NCBI RefSeq assembly: GCF_026410195.1
Contig: NZ_JAPMLM010000068.1
Span: 253,001-317,000 of the forward strand
Length of the DNA stretch: 64,000 bases
Reading direction: 5' to 3'
Origin: Xanthomarina sp. F2636L
GTDB taxonomy: Bacteria; Bacteroidota; Bacteroidia; Flavobacteriales; Flavobacteriaceae
The notes beneath the pieces were generated by a model that saw only the letters and a program-made list of their open reading frames with translations, was not told the origin of the DNA and ran no database searches. Position numbers and translations under genes: made by a program. Each line of letters starts with the position of its first letter. Position 1 is the stretch's first letter. This document shows, piece after piece, positions 24,335 to 34,052 of the stretch.

Positions 24335-25234
24335 ATGGAAAAGTATTTAGACATAATAGCTAACTCTTACTCGGGTTATTGGAATTATCTTAAATCTGAG
24401 ATTCTTTCCTATGGCTATTGGGATAATTACTTCTATGGATTAATAATTATTTCCTTAGCTGTTTGGATGCTTGAGATAGCCTTTCCATGGCGCGAAAATC
24501 AGGGTATTTTTAGAAAGGATTTTTGGTTAGATACTTTTTATATGTTTTTCAACTTCTTTTTGTTGAATTTGATTGTTTTTATAGCCTTATCCAATACCGT
24601 AGCGGAAATTTTTGACGATCTTCTTGGACTTGTTGGAATATCGCTTGATAATTTTAAATTAATAGAAGTCAATGCGCTTCCAAAACCCTTGGGATTATTT
24701 GTCTTTTTTATTGTGGCAGATTTTGTCCAATGGAATACCCACAGACTATTACATCGGGTGCCATGGTTATGGAATTTTCATAAAGTACATCACTCCGTTA
24801 AAGAAATGGGCTTTGCAGCGCACTTGCGCTATCACTGGATGGAACCTGTAGTTTATAAATCTATTTTATACATTCCTCTAGCTATAATCGGAGGCTTTGA
24901 AGCTCAAGATGTCGCTTTTGTTCATTTTTTTAATATCACGATTGGACATTTAAATCATGCAAATTTAGGTTGGGATTATGGCAAACTAAAATACATATTC
25001 AACAATCCTAAAATGCATATTTGGCATCATGCCAAAGAACTACCAAAACATGCACGATATGGCGTAAATTACGGCTTAACCCTAAGTATCTGGGATTATA
25101 TTTTTAAAACCAATTACATTCCAGAGAATGGTCGCGACATAGAACTAGGCTTTTATGGAGACGAAACCTTTCCTAAAGACTTTGTTAGTCAAGAAATATA
25201 CCCGATTAAATTCAAAGAAAAAGATGAAAACTAA
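24335..25234 (+). CDS. Sterol desaturase / fatty acid hydroxylase family membrane di-iron protein
   Basis: A 299-aa integral membrane protein with hydrophobic segments in residues 30-160 and the His clusters of the family: HRLLH, HKVHHS and HIWHH. These bind two irons and activate oxygen for hydroxylation or desaturation of lipids. It starts 13 bases after the phosphorylase gene and overlaps the DUF547 gene by 11 bases. Members are common in arsS gene clusters; a lipid substrate that ends as an arsenolipid is an attractive inference with no direct proof here. Confidence 0.9.
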   Translation: MEKYLDIIANSYSGYWNYLKSEILSYGYWDNYFYGLIIISLAVWMLEIAFPWRENQGIFRKDFWLDTFYMFFNFFLLNLIVFIALSNTVAEIFDDLLGLVGISLDNFKLIEVNALPKPLGLFVFFIVADFVQWNTHRLLHRVPWLWNFHKVHHSVKEMGFAAHLRYHWMEPVVYKSILYIPLAIIGGFEAQDVAFVHFFNITIGHLNHANLGWDYGKLKYIFNNPKMHIWHHAKELPKHARYGVNYGLTLSIWDYIFKTNYIPENGRDIELGFYGDETFPKDFVSQEIYPIKFKEKDEN

Positions 25235-25937
25235 ACAAATCCTGTCAATGTTGCTCTTTATGGTTTTTGTCTTTTTTCAGAAAGTCGAGGCTCAAATAAT
25301 TAATTACAACACCTGGAGTACATTTCTTGAAAAACACGTAAATAGTTTTGGGGAAGTCAACTATCAAGCCATTCAGATAGATCAAGATTTATTAGAAGCT
25401 AGCTTAAAATCGTTTTCTAAAACGAAACCAGAAAGCTCCTGGTCTAAAGACGAAACCTTGGCTTATTGGATTAATGCCTATAATGCTTTTACCATAAAAC
25501 TGATTATAGATAATTACCCGATTAAAAGCATCAAAGACTTAAAAAATCCGTGGGATCAAAAATTCATTCCTATTGGAAAACAATCTATGTCTTTAAATGA
25601 AATTGAACACGAAATTCTTAGAAAAATGAATGAACCCAGAATTCATTTTGCCATCGTTTGTGCTTCAAAATCTTGTCCTAAATTATTAAATAAAGCCTAC
25701 CTCCCATCCAAATTAGATTTGCAATTAACAGTTGCTACAGAAGATTTTCTTTCAGACGAAAGCAAAAACAATATTTCTAAAGACCAAATAACTATTTCGA
25801 AGATTTTTAAATGGTTTTCTGAAGATTTCACGCAAAACGGAAGTCTCATAGAATTTTTAAACAAGTATACTAGCGTTCAAATTTCGAAAAAAGCTAAAAA
25901 GAAATTCATGAATTACAATTGGGAATTGAATGAGTAA
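25224..25937 (+). CDS. DUF547 exported protein
   Basis: A DUF547 protein of 237 aa from the ATG at 25224. This start gives a clear signal peptide (MKTKQILSMLLFMVFVFFQKVEA) and an 11-base overlap with the gene before; an upstream ATG at 25155 would add 23 charged residues before the signal peptide and is unlikely. DUF547 landmarks are LAYWINAYNAFTIKLI, HFAIVCASKSCPKL and ISKIFKWFSEDF. The domain resembles a papain-like Cys protease or transglutaminase (Cys in CASKSCP), but its role is unknown. It is a regular companion of arsS in flavobacteria. Confidence 0.88.
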   Translation: MKTKQILSMLLFMVFVFFQKVEAQIINYNTWSTFLEKHVNSFGEVNYQAIQIDQDLLEASLKSFSKTKPESSWSKDETLAYWINAYNAFTIKLIIDNYPIKSIKDLKNPWDQKFIPIGKQSMSLNEIEHEILRKMNEPRIHFAIVCASKSCPKLLNKAYLPSKLDLQLTVATEDFLSDESKNNISKDQITISKIFKWFSEDFTQNGSLIEFLNKYTSVQISKKAKKKFMNYNWELNE

Positions 25938-26649
25938 ACATCAAATTTCAATAATAATTCCCATGTTAAACGAAGCAGAAAACATCAAAAACCTGCTTCG
26001 GCATCTTACTCAGAATTCCCATCTAGAAAACATTTCAGAAATTATTGTGGTAGATGGAGGAAGCACAGATAGCTCTCAAAACATTGTGGAGACCATTATT
26101 TCTTCAAAAGCAACTAAACACAATTTACAACTTTTAAATTCTCAAAAAGGCAGAGCCAGACAAATGAATTTAGGGGCTAAAAATGCATCTGGAGACATCT
26201 TATATTTTCTTCATGCCGATTCTTTTCCTCCTAAAAACTTCGACAAACTAATTATTCAACAAGTTCAGGAATCTCATTTAGCGGGTTGTTTTAAAATGAC
26301 TTTTAACAGCAATCATTGGTGGTTAAAATTAGCCAGTTGGCTCACCCAATTTTCATGGCGCGCATGTAGAGGTGGCGATCAAAGTCAGTTTATAACAAAA
26401 AGGCTTTTCAATGAAATTGGTGGTTTTAATGAAGAATTTATCATTTACGAAGACAACGATCTCATTAATAAATTATATGCTAAAAAACAATTTGTTGTAA
26501 TTCAAGAATGGCTAACAACTTCCGATAGACGCTATAAAACTCACGGAATCTGGAAGTTACAATATCACTTCTGGGCTATTTATATAAAAAAATGGTTTGG
26601 AGCTTCAGCTCAAGAACTTCACAGCTATTATAAAAAACACATTGCTTAA
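25930..26649 (+). CDS. TIGR04283-type arsenosugar biosynthesis glycosyltransferase (GT2)
   Basis: A 239-aa family 2 glycosyltransferase with ISIIIPMLNEAENIKNLL, EIIVVDGGSTD, KGRARQMNLGAK, ILYFLHADS (metal-binding region) and GGDQSQFI. This matches the second glycosyltransferase family that travels with ArsS. It overlaps the DUF547 gene by 8 bases and closes the operon. It probably transfers a sugar to or from the arsenical riboside. No membrane segment is clear, although the C-terminus has a hydrophobic, aromatic stretch that may sit on the membrane. Confidence 0.88.
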   Translation: MSKHQISIIIPMLNEAENIKNLLRHLTQNSHLENISEIIVVDGGSTDSSQNIVETIISSKATKHNLQLLNSQKGRARQMNLGAKNASGDILYFLHADSFPPKNFDKLIIQQVQESHLAGCFKMTFNSNHWWLKLASWLTQFSWRACRGGDQSQFITKRLFNEIGGFNEEFIIYEDNDLINKLYAKKQFVVIQEWLTTSDRRYKTHGIWKLQYHFWAIYIKKWFGASAQELHSYYKKHIA

Positions 26650-26688
26650 AACTTGTTGATAAGCTCTAATATTCTCACTTAAAATCAA

Positions 26689-26718
26689 TTGATTTATTAA
26701 TTTGGTTTCTTACTTTTG
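26689..26718 (+). promoter_or_regulatory. Bacteroidota promoter of the pyruvate carboxylase gene
   Basis: ATTG (-33, ending 26691), 19 bases, then TACTTTTG (26711-26718), which matches TAnnTTTG. The spacing is canonical. Transcription would start near 26725, leaving a leader of about 35 bases before the ATG at 26762, and separating this gene from the arsenosugar-type operon. Confidence 0.55.
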
Positions 26719-26761
26719 AAGGATTCAGACACAAACGGATTTCCAAAACACACAACCAAAA

Positions 26762-29700
26762 ATGAAAATAAAAAAAGTATTAGTTGCAAACAGAGGAGAA
26801 ATTGCTATCAGGATTTTTAGAGCCTGTACAGAAATTAATGTCAAAACCGTTGGTGTTTACACCTATGAAGACAGATACTCATTACATAGATATAAAGCAG
26901 ACGAATCTTACCAGATAGGAGAAGACAACGATCCATTAAAACCTTATTTAAACATTAATGAAATTGTAAAAGTGGCTCTGGAATGTGGAGCAGACGCCAT
27001 CCATCCTGGATATGGTTTTCTATCAGAAAATGCAAATTTTGCAAAAACCTGTGAAGAAAATGGAATTGTTTTTATTGGTCCAAAAGTCTCGGTTTTAAAA
27101 GCCTTAGGAGATAAAATAACAGCTAAAGAAGTGGCTGTAGCTAATAATATTCCCATTATTAGAAGTAACGACAAACCTTTAAAAGATGTTGAAACGGCTT
27201 TAAGTGAGGCCGAAATAATTGGCTACCCAATCATGCTAAAAGCCGCTTCGGGTGGTGGAGGTCGTGGGATGCGAGTTATAAGAGAAGCCGAAGAGTTAAA
27301 AAGTGCTTTCAACTCCAGTAAGAGAGAAGCTTTAAACGCCTTTGGAGATGATACTGTTTTTTTAGAAAAATTTGTTGAAAATCCAAAACATATAGAAATT
27401 CAAATTGTAGCAGATAACTTTGGAAATACCGTCCATTTATTTGAACGAGACTGCTCGGTGCAACGTCGCTATCAAAAAGTGATTGAATTTGCACCGTCAT
27501 ACGATTTAAAGCAACAAACCAAAGATGCTTTATACAAATATGCCATTGATATTTGTAAAGCAGTAGATTATAACAATATTGGTACCGTTGAGTTTCTAGT
27601 AGACGACGATGATTCTATTTATTTTATTGAAGTTAATCCAAGAATTCAAGTGGAACATACCGTCACTGAAGTAGTCACTAATATAGACTTGGTTAAAACA
27701 CAATTATTTATTGCCGGAGGCTATAAATTAGCCGATCAGCAAATAAAAATTCCAAATCAGGAGGCTGTAAAAGTTACCGGATATGCGTTACAATGTAGAA
27801 TTACTACCGAAGATCCACAAAACGATTTTAAACCAGATTATGGTAAAATAACAACCTATAGAAGTGCGGCTGGTTTTGGAATTCGTCTAGATGCAGGATC
27901 TCTTTATCAAGGTGCTGTAGTATCTCCTTTCTTCGATTCTATGTTAGTAAAAATCACTGCAAATAGTAGAACTTTAGATGGAGCTTGTAGAAAAATGCGT
28001 CGTGCCTTAACAGAGTTTAGAATTAGAGGCGTAAAAACAAATATGCCTTTCTTGGACAACATTTTAAAACATGAAACATTTAGAAAAGGAGACGTTACCG
28101 TTAATTTTATAAAACAAAACCCCGATTTATTTACATTCAAGGCTCCTAGGAATAGAGCGACAAAACTAGTTACTTATTTAGGTGATGTTATTGTAAACGG
28201 GAATCAGGATGTTAAAAAACCAGACCCTACCAAAACCTTCGTAAAACCAATAGTTCCTAAGTTTGAAGCTAATGGTGGTTACCCACAAGGAACAAAAGAC
28301 TTTCTTACTAAATTGGGACCTGATAAATTTTCCGAATGGTTAAAAGCCGAAAAGAAAATTCACTTTACAGATACTACCATGCGAGATGCGCATCAGAGCT
28401 TATTAGCGACTAGAATGCGAACTTTCGATATGCTAAAAGTAGCTGAAGGTTATGCCAAAAACAATCCAGACGTTTTTAGTATGGAAGTTTGGGGAGGTGC
28501 TACTTTTGATGTTTGCCTACGTTTTTTACAAGAAAACCCGTGGGAACGCTTACAACTATTGCGTAAAGCTATGCCAAACCTACTGCTTCAAATGTTACTT
28601 AGAGGTTCTAATGGGGTTGGATATACAGCTTATCCAGATAATTTAATTGAAAAATTTGTCGAGCAGTCTTGGGAAAATGGTGTCGATCTTTTTAGAATTT
28701 TTGACTCTCTAAACTGGATGAAATCTATTGCTCCTTGCATCGAATATGTTAGAACTAAAACTGAAGGTTTAGCCGAAGGTTCTATTTGTTATACGGGAGA
28801 TATCTTAAATCCAGAAAACAAAAAATACAATCTAAAATACTATACCAATTTAGCCAAAGACATAGAAAATGCTGGCGCACATATTCTGGCTATTAAAGAT
28901 ATGGCAGGCTTATTAAAACCATATGCGGCATACGAATTAATTTCAGCTTTAAAACAAGAAGTTAATATTCCAATCCATTTACACACACACGATACCTCTT
29001 CGATACAATCTGCTACATATTTAAAAGCTATAGAAGCTGGAGTAGATGTTGTAGATGTTGCTCTTGGTGGCTTGTCTGGTTTAACTTCTCAACCTAATTT
29101 TAATTCAATTGTGGAAATGATGAAATTCCACGAACGTGAAAATCCTTTAAATATCGATTCTTTAAATGATTATTCAAATTACTGGGAAACCGTAAGAGAC
29201 CATTATTACCCGTTTGAATCCGGACTTAAAGCAGGTTCTGGGGAAGTCTTTAAGCATGAAATTCCAGGAGGTCAGTATTCAAATTTAAAACCTCAAGCTC
29301 AAGCTCTGGGATTAGAAGACAGATTCCATGAAATTACGGCTATGTACGCCGATGTAAATATGCTTTTTGGCGACATTATAAAAGTAACACCAAGCTCCAA
29401 AGTAGTTGGAGATATGGCGCAATATTTAGTCAGCAACAATTTAACAGTTCAAGACGTATTAGAGCGTGGAGACTCGATTTCCTTTCCACAATCTGTTGTA
29501 AGTTTCTTTAAAGGCGATTTGGGCCAACCTGTAGGAGGTTTCCCTAAAGATCTTCAGAAATTAATTTTAAGAGATGAAAAGCCTTATACCGAAAGACCAA
29601 ATGCTCATATGGAGCCTTTAAATATTGAAACAGAATACAAAGAATTTAGATCTAAATTTGAACAGGATTTAAGCAGACCTATCAATATAACCGATTTCCT

Positions 29701-30214
29701 ATCCTATAAATTATATCCAAAGGTATTTACAGATTCTTACAATAAGCATCTTAAATATGATAATTTGATGAATTTACCTACCAAAAATTTCTTTTATGGT
29801 ATGGAAGTAGGCGAAGAGATTATTGTAGAGCTCGACAAAGGTAAAACGCTTCTTATTAATTTAGAATCCGTTGGAGAATCTAATGAAGACGGCTTGGTTA
29901 CTGTTTATTTTAAAGTAAATGGCCAAGGTAGAGCTGTTCAAATAAAAGACGAATCCATTAAGGTTGATAAAGTAGAACATGTAAAAGCAGATAAATCAAA
30001 TTCAAAAGAAATTGGAGCTCCTTTACAAGGAATGCTTTCAAATATTCTAGTAAAAGAAGGGGAAAAAGTTGCTAAAAATCAACCATTATTTATCATAGAA
30101 GCCATGAAAATGGAAACCACCATTACGGCTAACGAGGCTGCTATAATAGGAAGCCTTGTTCTTAAACCAGGCGTTATGGTAAATTCGGAAGATTTGGTGA
30201 TTACTCTAAGCTAA
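26762..30214 (+). CDS. pyc: Pyruvate carboxylase
   Basis: An 1150-aa single-chain enzyme that makes oxaloacetate from pyruvate, bicarbonate and ATP. Domains in order: biotin carboxylase (1-450; KVLVANRGEIAIRI, ATP-grasp loop AASGGGGRGMR, FIEVNPRIQVEHTVTE), carboxyltransferase (about 530-800; FTDTTMRDAHQSLLATRMRT, metal site HLHTHDTS), allosteric linker, and biotin carrier (biotinylated Lys about 1116 in EAMKMETT). It is full length. It has its own promoter, and a terminator follows 27 bases after the stop, so it is monocistronic. Its role is anaplerosis. Confidence 0.97.
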   Translation: MKIKKVLVANRGEIAIRIFRACTEINVKTVGVYTYEDRYSLHRYKADESYQIGEDNDPLKPYLNINEIVKVALECGADAIHPGYGFLSENANFAKTCEENGIVFIGPKVSVLKALGDKITAKEVAVANNIPIIRSNDKPLKDVETALSEAEIIGYPIMLKAASGGGGRGMRVIREAEELKSAFNSSKREALNAFGDDTVFLEKFVENPKHIEIQIVADNFGNTVHLFERDCSVQRRYQKVIEFAPSYDLKQQTKDALYKYAIDICKAVDYNNIGTVEFLVDDDDSIYFIEVNPRIQVEHTVTEVVTNIDLVKTQLFIAGGYKLADQQIKIPNQEAVKVTGYALQCRITTEDPQNDFKPDYGKITTYRSAAGFGIRLDAGSLYQGAVVSPFFDSMLVKITANSRTLDGACRKMRRALTEFRIRGVKTNMPFLDNILKHETFRKGDVTVNFIKQNPDLFTFKAPRNRATKLVTYLGDVIVNGNQDVKKPDPTKTFVKPIVPKFEANGGYPQGTKDFLTKLGPDKFSEWLKAEKKIHFTDTTMRDAHQSLLATRMRTFDMLKVAEGYAKNNPDVFSMEVWGGATFDVCLRFLQENPWERLQLLRKAMPNLLLQMLLRGSNGVGYTAYPDNLIEKFVEQSWENGVDLFRIFDSLNWMKSIAPCIEYVRTKTEGLAEGSICYTGDILNPENKKYNLKYYTNLAKDIENAGAHILAIKDMAGLLKPYAAYELISALKQEVNIPIHLHTHDTSSIQSATYLKAIEAGVDVVDVALGGLSGLTSQPNFNSIVEMMKFHERENPLNIDSLNDYSNYWETVRDHYYPFESGLKAGSGEVFKHEIPGGQYSNLKPQAQALGLEDRFHEITAMYADVNMLFGDIIKVTPSSKVVGDMAQYLVSNNLTVQDVLERGDSISFPQSVVSFFKGDLGQPVGGFPKDLQKLILRDEKPYTERPNAHMEPLNIETEYKEFRSKFEQDLSRPINITDFLSYKLYPKVFTDSYNKHLKYDNLMNLPTKNFFYGMEVGEEIIVELDKGKTLLINLESVGESNEDGLVTVYFKVNGQGRAVQIKDESIKVDKVEHVKADKSNSKEIGAPLQGMLSNILVKEGEKVAKNQPLFIIEAMKMETTITANEAAIIGSLVLKPGVMVNSEDLVITLS

Positions 30215-30240
30215 CTTAAAAAGTAGAAACTAATAAAATA

Positions 30241-30277
30241 TCTATTATTGAAACCTTATTTGTGTTTCAATAATAGA
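30241..30277 (+). terminator. Rho-independent terminator after pyruvate carboxylase
   Basis: A 14-base perfect stem (TCTATTATTGAAAC, 30241-30254, and its complement at 30264-30277) with a nine-base loop, followed by TTTTTC. Confidence 0.8.
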
Positions 30278-30431
30278 TTTTTCTATTTTAAATACATCTC
30301 TTTAGACTTAAAAAACAAAACTTCAAAATATAGCGCATAAGTGTTAATTTATCTCTAAATTTAAACAAATTGAGATGTTTTTATTAAGGTTTTATAGAAC
30401 TTTCGACTAAGCATTCAACTAAAGCACAAAC

Positions 30432-31730
30432 ATGGAGCATATTGTTATTATTGGCAACGGAATATCCGGAGTTACTGCTGCAAGACATATTAGGAAGCTA
30501 TCCGATAAAAAAATTACTATAATTTCTTCAGAAACGGAACACTTTTTTTCTCGTACGGCTTTAATGTATGTGTATATGGGACATATGAAATTTGAACATC
30601 TTAAACCCTACGAATACTGGTTCTGGAAAAAAAATAGAATAGAACTTCAACAAGGATTTGTTAAAACTATTGATGTGAAGTCTAAAACGCTCCATTTTAC
30701 AGAAGGATTCACCATGACTTACGATAAACTTGTAATTGCTACCGGTAGTAAACCTAATAAATTTGGATGGAAAGGTGAAGACTTGAATGGAGTTCAAGGT
30801 TTATATAGCAAGCAAGACTTAGAGAATTTAGAAATCTACGCACCCAATAACAAAACTTGCAGGCATGCCGTAATTGTTGGTGGCGGTCTTATTGGAATTG
30901 AATTAGCAGAAATGCTAAATTCCAGAAATATTCCTGTAACTTTTTTAGTTCGAGAATCTAGTTTTTGGAATGGTGTTTTACCCCAAGGCGAAAGTGAAAT
31001 GCTTAATAAACATATTAAAAATCATCATATAGACTTAAGATTATCTTCAAACCTAAAAGAAATAATTTCAGACCAAAACGGAAAAGTTAAATCTATTATC
31101 ATTCAAGAAACCGGTGAAGAAATTTCATGCGATTTTGTAGGCTTAACAACTGGTGTTTCACCTAATATTGATTTTATTAAAGAGTCGGAAATAGAAACTA
31201 AGAAAGGAGTTTTAGTGAATCGATTTTTGGAAACAAGCATTCCAGACATTTATGCAATTGGAGATTGTGCGGAGCAACGTGAAGCTATTGGCAATCGTCC
31301 GGTAATTGAAGCCGTTTGGTATACAGGACGAATGATGGGAGAAACTTTAGCACAAACCCTTTGTGGAAACAAATTAGAATACAAGCCTGGACATTGGTTT
31401 AATTCTGCCAAGTTTTTTGATATAGAATACCAAACATACGGTTGGGTGTTTCCGGAACCAAAAGAAAACCATGCACATTTTCATTGGATACATCAAGACG
31501 ATTCAAAATGCATTACCATGGAATATAATACCATTACTAATGAGTTTTTAGGAATTAACACTTTTGGTATTAGAATGCGTCATGAGGTTTTTGATACCTG
31601 GTTATCCGAAAAACAAACTATAGATTATGTCATTTCTCATTTAGAAGCAGCTAATTTTGATCCGGAATTTTATAAGCATTTTGAAAAAGACATTCAGGCT
31701 TCATTTAAAAACACACTACAAACCATCTAA
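30432..31730 (+). CDS. NAD(P)/FAD-dependent oxidoreductase (pyridine nucleotide-disulfide type)
   Basis: A 432-aa flavoprotein. FAD site: IVIIGNGISGVTAARHIRKL; second dinucleotide fold: HAVIVGGGLIGIELAEML; C-terminal FAD contact: IYAIGDCAEQRE. It resembles nitrite reductase or rubredoxin reductase-type flavoproteins, without the redox Cys pair of disulfide reductases. It starts the plus-strand run with the membrane Fe-S protein, whose ATG is two bases after its stop. Together they may pass electrons from NAD(P)H to a membrane acceptor. A link with the nearby arsenosugar-type operon is plausible from gene neighbourhood only. Confidence 0.88.
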   Translation: MEHIVIIGNGISGVTAARHIRKLSDKKITIISSETEHFFSRTALMYVYMGHMKFEHLKPYEYWFWKKNRIELQQGFVKTIDVKSKTLHFTEGFTMTYDKLVIATGSKPNKFGWKGEDLNGVQGLYSKQDLENLEIYAPNNKTCRHAVIVGGGLIGIELAEMLNSRNIPVTFLVRESSFWNGVLPQGESEMLNKHIKNHHIDLRLSSNLKEIISDQNGKVKSIIIQETGEEISCDFVGLTTGVSPNIDFIKESEIETKKGVLVNRFLETSIPDIYAIGDCAEQREAIGNRPVIEAVWYTGRMMGETLAQTLCGNKLEYKPGHWFNSAKFFDIEYQTYGWVFPEPKENHAHFHWIHQDDSKCITMEYNTITNEFLGINTFGIRMRHEVFDTWLSEKQTIDYVISHLEAANFDPEFYKHFEKDIQASFKNTLQTI

Positions 31731-31732
31731 GC

Positions 31733-33319
31733 ATGAACACTAAATTAAATTCTAGCTTATCCTTGGCAAAACCAGACCAAGACCTTTCAACCAAACAAAA
31801 AATTGCTGTTGGATTAGGAGCTATTGGGCTTTTTATTTTGTTTTTAGCATTTTTAAATATAGACTTCCCAAACAGAGTTCTATTTCTTAGCGCAGCCCTA
31901 GGCCTTATTACCATTGGAACCATTGTATTTGCAAATAGTGCATATCTTAAAAAAACTGAAGGGATAAAAAACGATGGGGTTTGGTTTAAATCTATTTCGT
32001 CACGTGGAATTTTAGGTTGGATTACCGGAATTATTTTAACTGCATTTTATATTGTTTTATATTTTTACCCACAATATCTTGGACTGGGAATGGATGGTGC
32101 TGCAAACACGGGTTTAATCTCCTTATTCGATCCATTAAGCCAATTATTAAGCGGCAGACCTGCCAGTCAGTGGTTTGTTTACGGAACCTTTTACACCTTA
32201 GCAATTTTAATTTTTGGCTATAAGTTTCTATTAAAATACAGACATAATCGATACGAGCAAATTAGAACAGGATCCGTCATGTTTTTTCAATTAGCATTTG
32301 CTTTTTTAATTCCTGAATTCATGTATCGTTTAAATTCAGGTTTACCATATTACGACTTGAAAAATATCTGGCCATTGAATTACTATCTTTTTGACGAGTG
32401 GTCTGTAAAAAGTTTCCTTTCTAATGGAAATATTGGCTTGGCATTATTACTCTTTGGAATTGCATCTATCTTTATAATTACACCCATCTTAACCTATAAA
32501 TATGGTAAACGCTGGTATTGTTCTTGGGTTTGTGGTTGTGGTGGCTTAGCTGAAACAGCAGGAGATTCATTTAGACAATTAAGCGACAAAAGCTTAAAAG
32601 CATGGCGACTTGAGCGCTGGTTAGTTCACACCGTTTTAGTATTTTCAGTGGTAATGACTATTGCCACAGTTTACACATATCTAGGTTATGATAGTAATAA
32701 TTTCTGGTTAACCAGAGGTGTTTTTATTAGTTTAGCTATTGCTTTTTTAAGTCTGGTGTTTTTATTAACAATGATTTTTAAAAGAGACGCTTTGGGTAAA
32801 GATGCTAAATACGGAGCTATAGGTTATTTTATAACCATAGCTTTATTGTTAATCTTATATTTTACAGGAACAACGCATGAAGTCTTTTTTATAAATAGTG
32901 GCAACTTAAGATCGGCTTATGGATTTTATATTGGCTCCATCTTTTCCGGAGTTGTGGGAACTGGCTTCTACCCTATTTTTGGAAACAGAGTTTGGTGTAG
33001 ATTTGGTTGTCCAATGGCGGCTATTTTAGGGTTTCAACAACGTTTATTGTCTAAATTTAGAATTACAACCAATGGCGGACAGTGCATTTCTTGCGGCAAT
33101 TGTTCTACGTATTGCGAAATGGGAATTGATGTAAGAGCTTATGCTCAAAAAGGAGAAAACATTGTTCGATCAAGTTGTGTTGGTTGTGGAATTTGCTCTG
33201 CAGTTTGTCCTCGTGGTGTTCTTAAATTAGAGAATGACTCCATGAAAGGACGCATTAATCCAACCGAAATTTTATTAGGAAATGATGTAGATTTAATGGA
33301 CCTAATTAACCAAAAATAA
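31733..33319 (+). CDS. Membrane 4Fe-4S protein of the NapH/CcoG/NosR type
   Basis: A 528-aa integral membrane protein with about eight hydrophobic segments. It carries the paired CxxxCG/CP motifs of NapH-like proteins (RWYCSWVCGCGG and RVWCRFGCPMA) and two classical 4Fe-4S clusters near the C-terminus (CISCGNCSTYC and CVGCGICSAVC). Such proteins move electrons across or along the membrane. It lies two bases after a flavoprotein gene, which may be its electron donor. The terminal acceptor is not known from sequence. Confidence 0.9.
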   Translation: MNTKLNSSLSLAKPDQDLSTKQKIAVGLGAIGLFILFLAFLNIDFPNRVLFLSAALGLITIGTIVFANSAYLKKTEGIKNDGVWFKSISSRGILGWITGIILTAFYIVLYFYPQYLGLGMDGAANTGLISLFDPLSQLLSGRPASQWFVYGTFYTLAILIFGYKFLLKYRHNRYEQIRTGSVMFFQLAFAFLIPEFMYRLNSGLPYYDLKNIWPLNYYLFDEWSVKSFLSNGNIGLALLLFGIASIFIITPILTYKYGKRWYCSWVCGCGGLAETAGDSFRQLSDKSLKAWRLERWLVHTVLVFSVVMTIATVYTYLGYDSNNFWLTRGVFISLAIAFLSLVFLLTMIFKRDALGKDAKYGAIGYFITIALLLILYFTGTTHEVFFINSGNLRSAYGFYIGSIFSGVVGTGFYPIFGNRVWCRFGCPMAAILGFQQRLLSKFRITTNGGQCISCGNCSTYCEMGIDVRAYAQKGENIVRSSCVGCGICSAVCPRGVLKLENDSMKGRINPTEILLGNDVDLMDLINQK

Positions 33320-33362
33320 AGCAAAACTATACTTATTTTTGCACAGTCTTTTAAAACATTCC

Positions 33363-34052
33363 ATGAACCAAATAAAAGTTATTATCCCTGCTTTTAATGA
33401 AGCCGAATCTATTGCTAAGGTCATTAACGATATTCCTAAAATTGTTGATGAAGTAATTGTGGTCAGTAATAATTCTACAGATCAAACTGAAACTAATGCA
33501 CAACAAGCTGGAGCTACTGTTTTATCTGAAAACAGAAAAGGATATGGCTATGCCTGTTTAAAGGGAATGGATTATATTTCTAAATTAGAGAACAAACCGA
33601 ATATCATTGTGTTTCTAGATGGCGATTATAGCGATTATCCTGAAGAACTGACAAAAATTGTTCAGCCCATTCTAGAAGATAATGCCGATTTTGTAATTGG
33701 AGCACGTGTTAAGCGACTTAGAGAAAATGGATCTATGACCAACCCTCAAATTTTTGGGAATTGGTTGGCCACAACTTTAATGAAATTCATGTTTCAGTCA
33801 ACTTTTACAGATTTAGGCCCTTTTAGAGCCATTAAATACGATAAATTATTGGCGCTTAATATGGAAGACAAGACCTATGGCTGGACCGTGGAAATGCAAT
33901 TGAAAGTATTGAAACAAAAAATGACTTATATTGAAATTCCTGTAAATTACCGAAATAGAATTGGTGTTTCTAAAGTATCAGGAACCCTAAAAGGAGCGGT
34001 TATGGCAGGTGTTAAAATATTAGGATGGATTTTTAAATACAGTTTTAAATGA
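33363..34052 (+). CDS. Dolichyl-phosphate mannose synthase-like glycosyltransferase (GT2)
   Basis: A GT2 enzyme of 229 aa from the ATG at 33363, where the family motif starts at once (MNQIKVIIPAFNEAESI); an upstream ATG at 33339 adds eight residues and is less likely. Landmarks are DEVIVVSNNSTDQTET, KGYGYACLKGMDYI and FLDGDYSDYPEE (metal site). It looks like enzymes that load a sugar on a polyprenyl phosphate. Its stop overlaps the start of the next glycosyltransferase (ATGA), so the two are translationally coupled. Confidence 0.9.
   Translation: MNQIKVIIPAFNEAESIAKVINDIPKIVDEVIVVSNNSTDQTETNAQQAGATVLSENRKGYGYACLKGMDYISKLENKPNIIVFLDGDYSDYPEELTKIVQPILEDNADFVIGARVKRLRENGSMTNPQIFGNWLATTLMKFMFQSTFTDLGPFRAIKYDKLLALNMEDKTYGWTVEMQLKVLKQKMTYIEIPVNYRNRIGVSKVSGTLKGAVMAGVKILGWIFKYSFK

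Noticed and set aside
25155-25223. Longer start for the DUF547 protein
   Set aside because: It would put 23 charged residues before a good signal peptide and overlap the previous gene by 80 bases.
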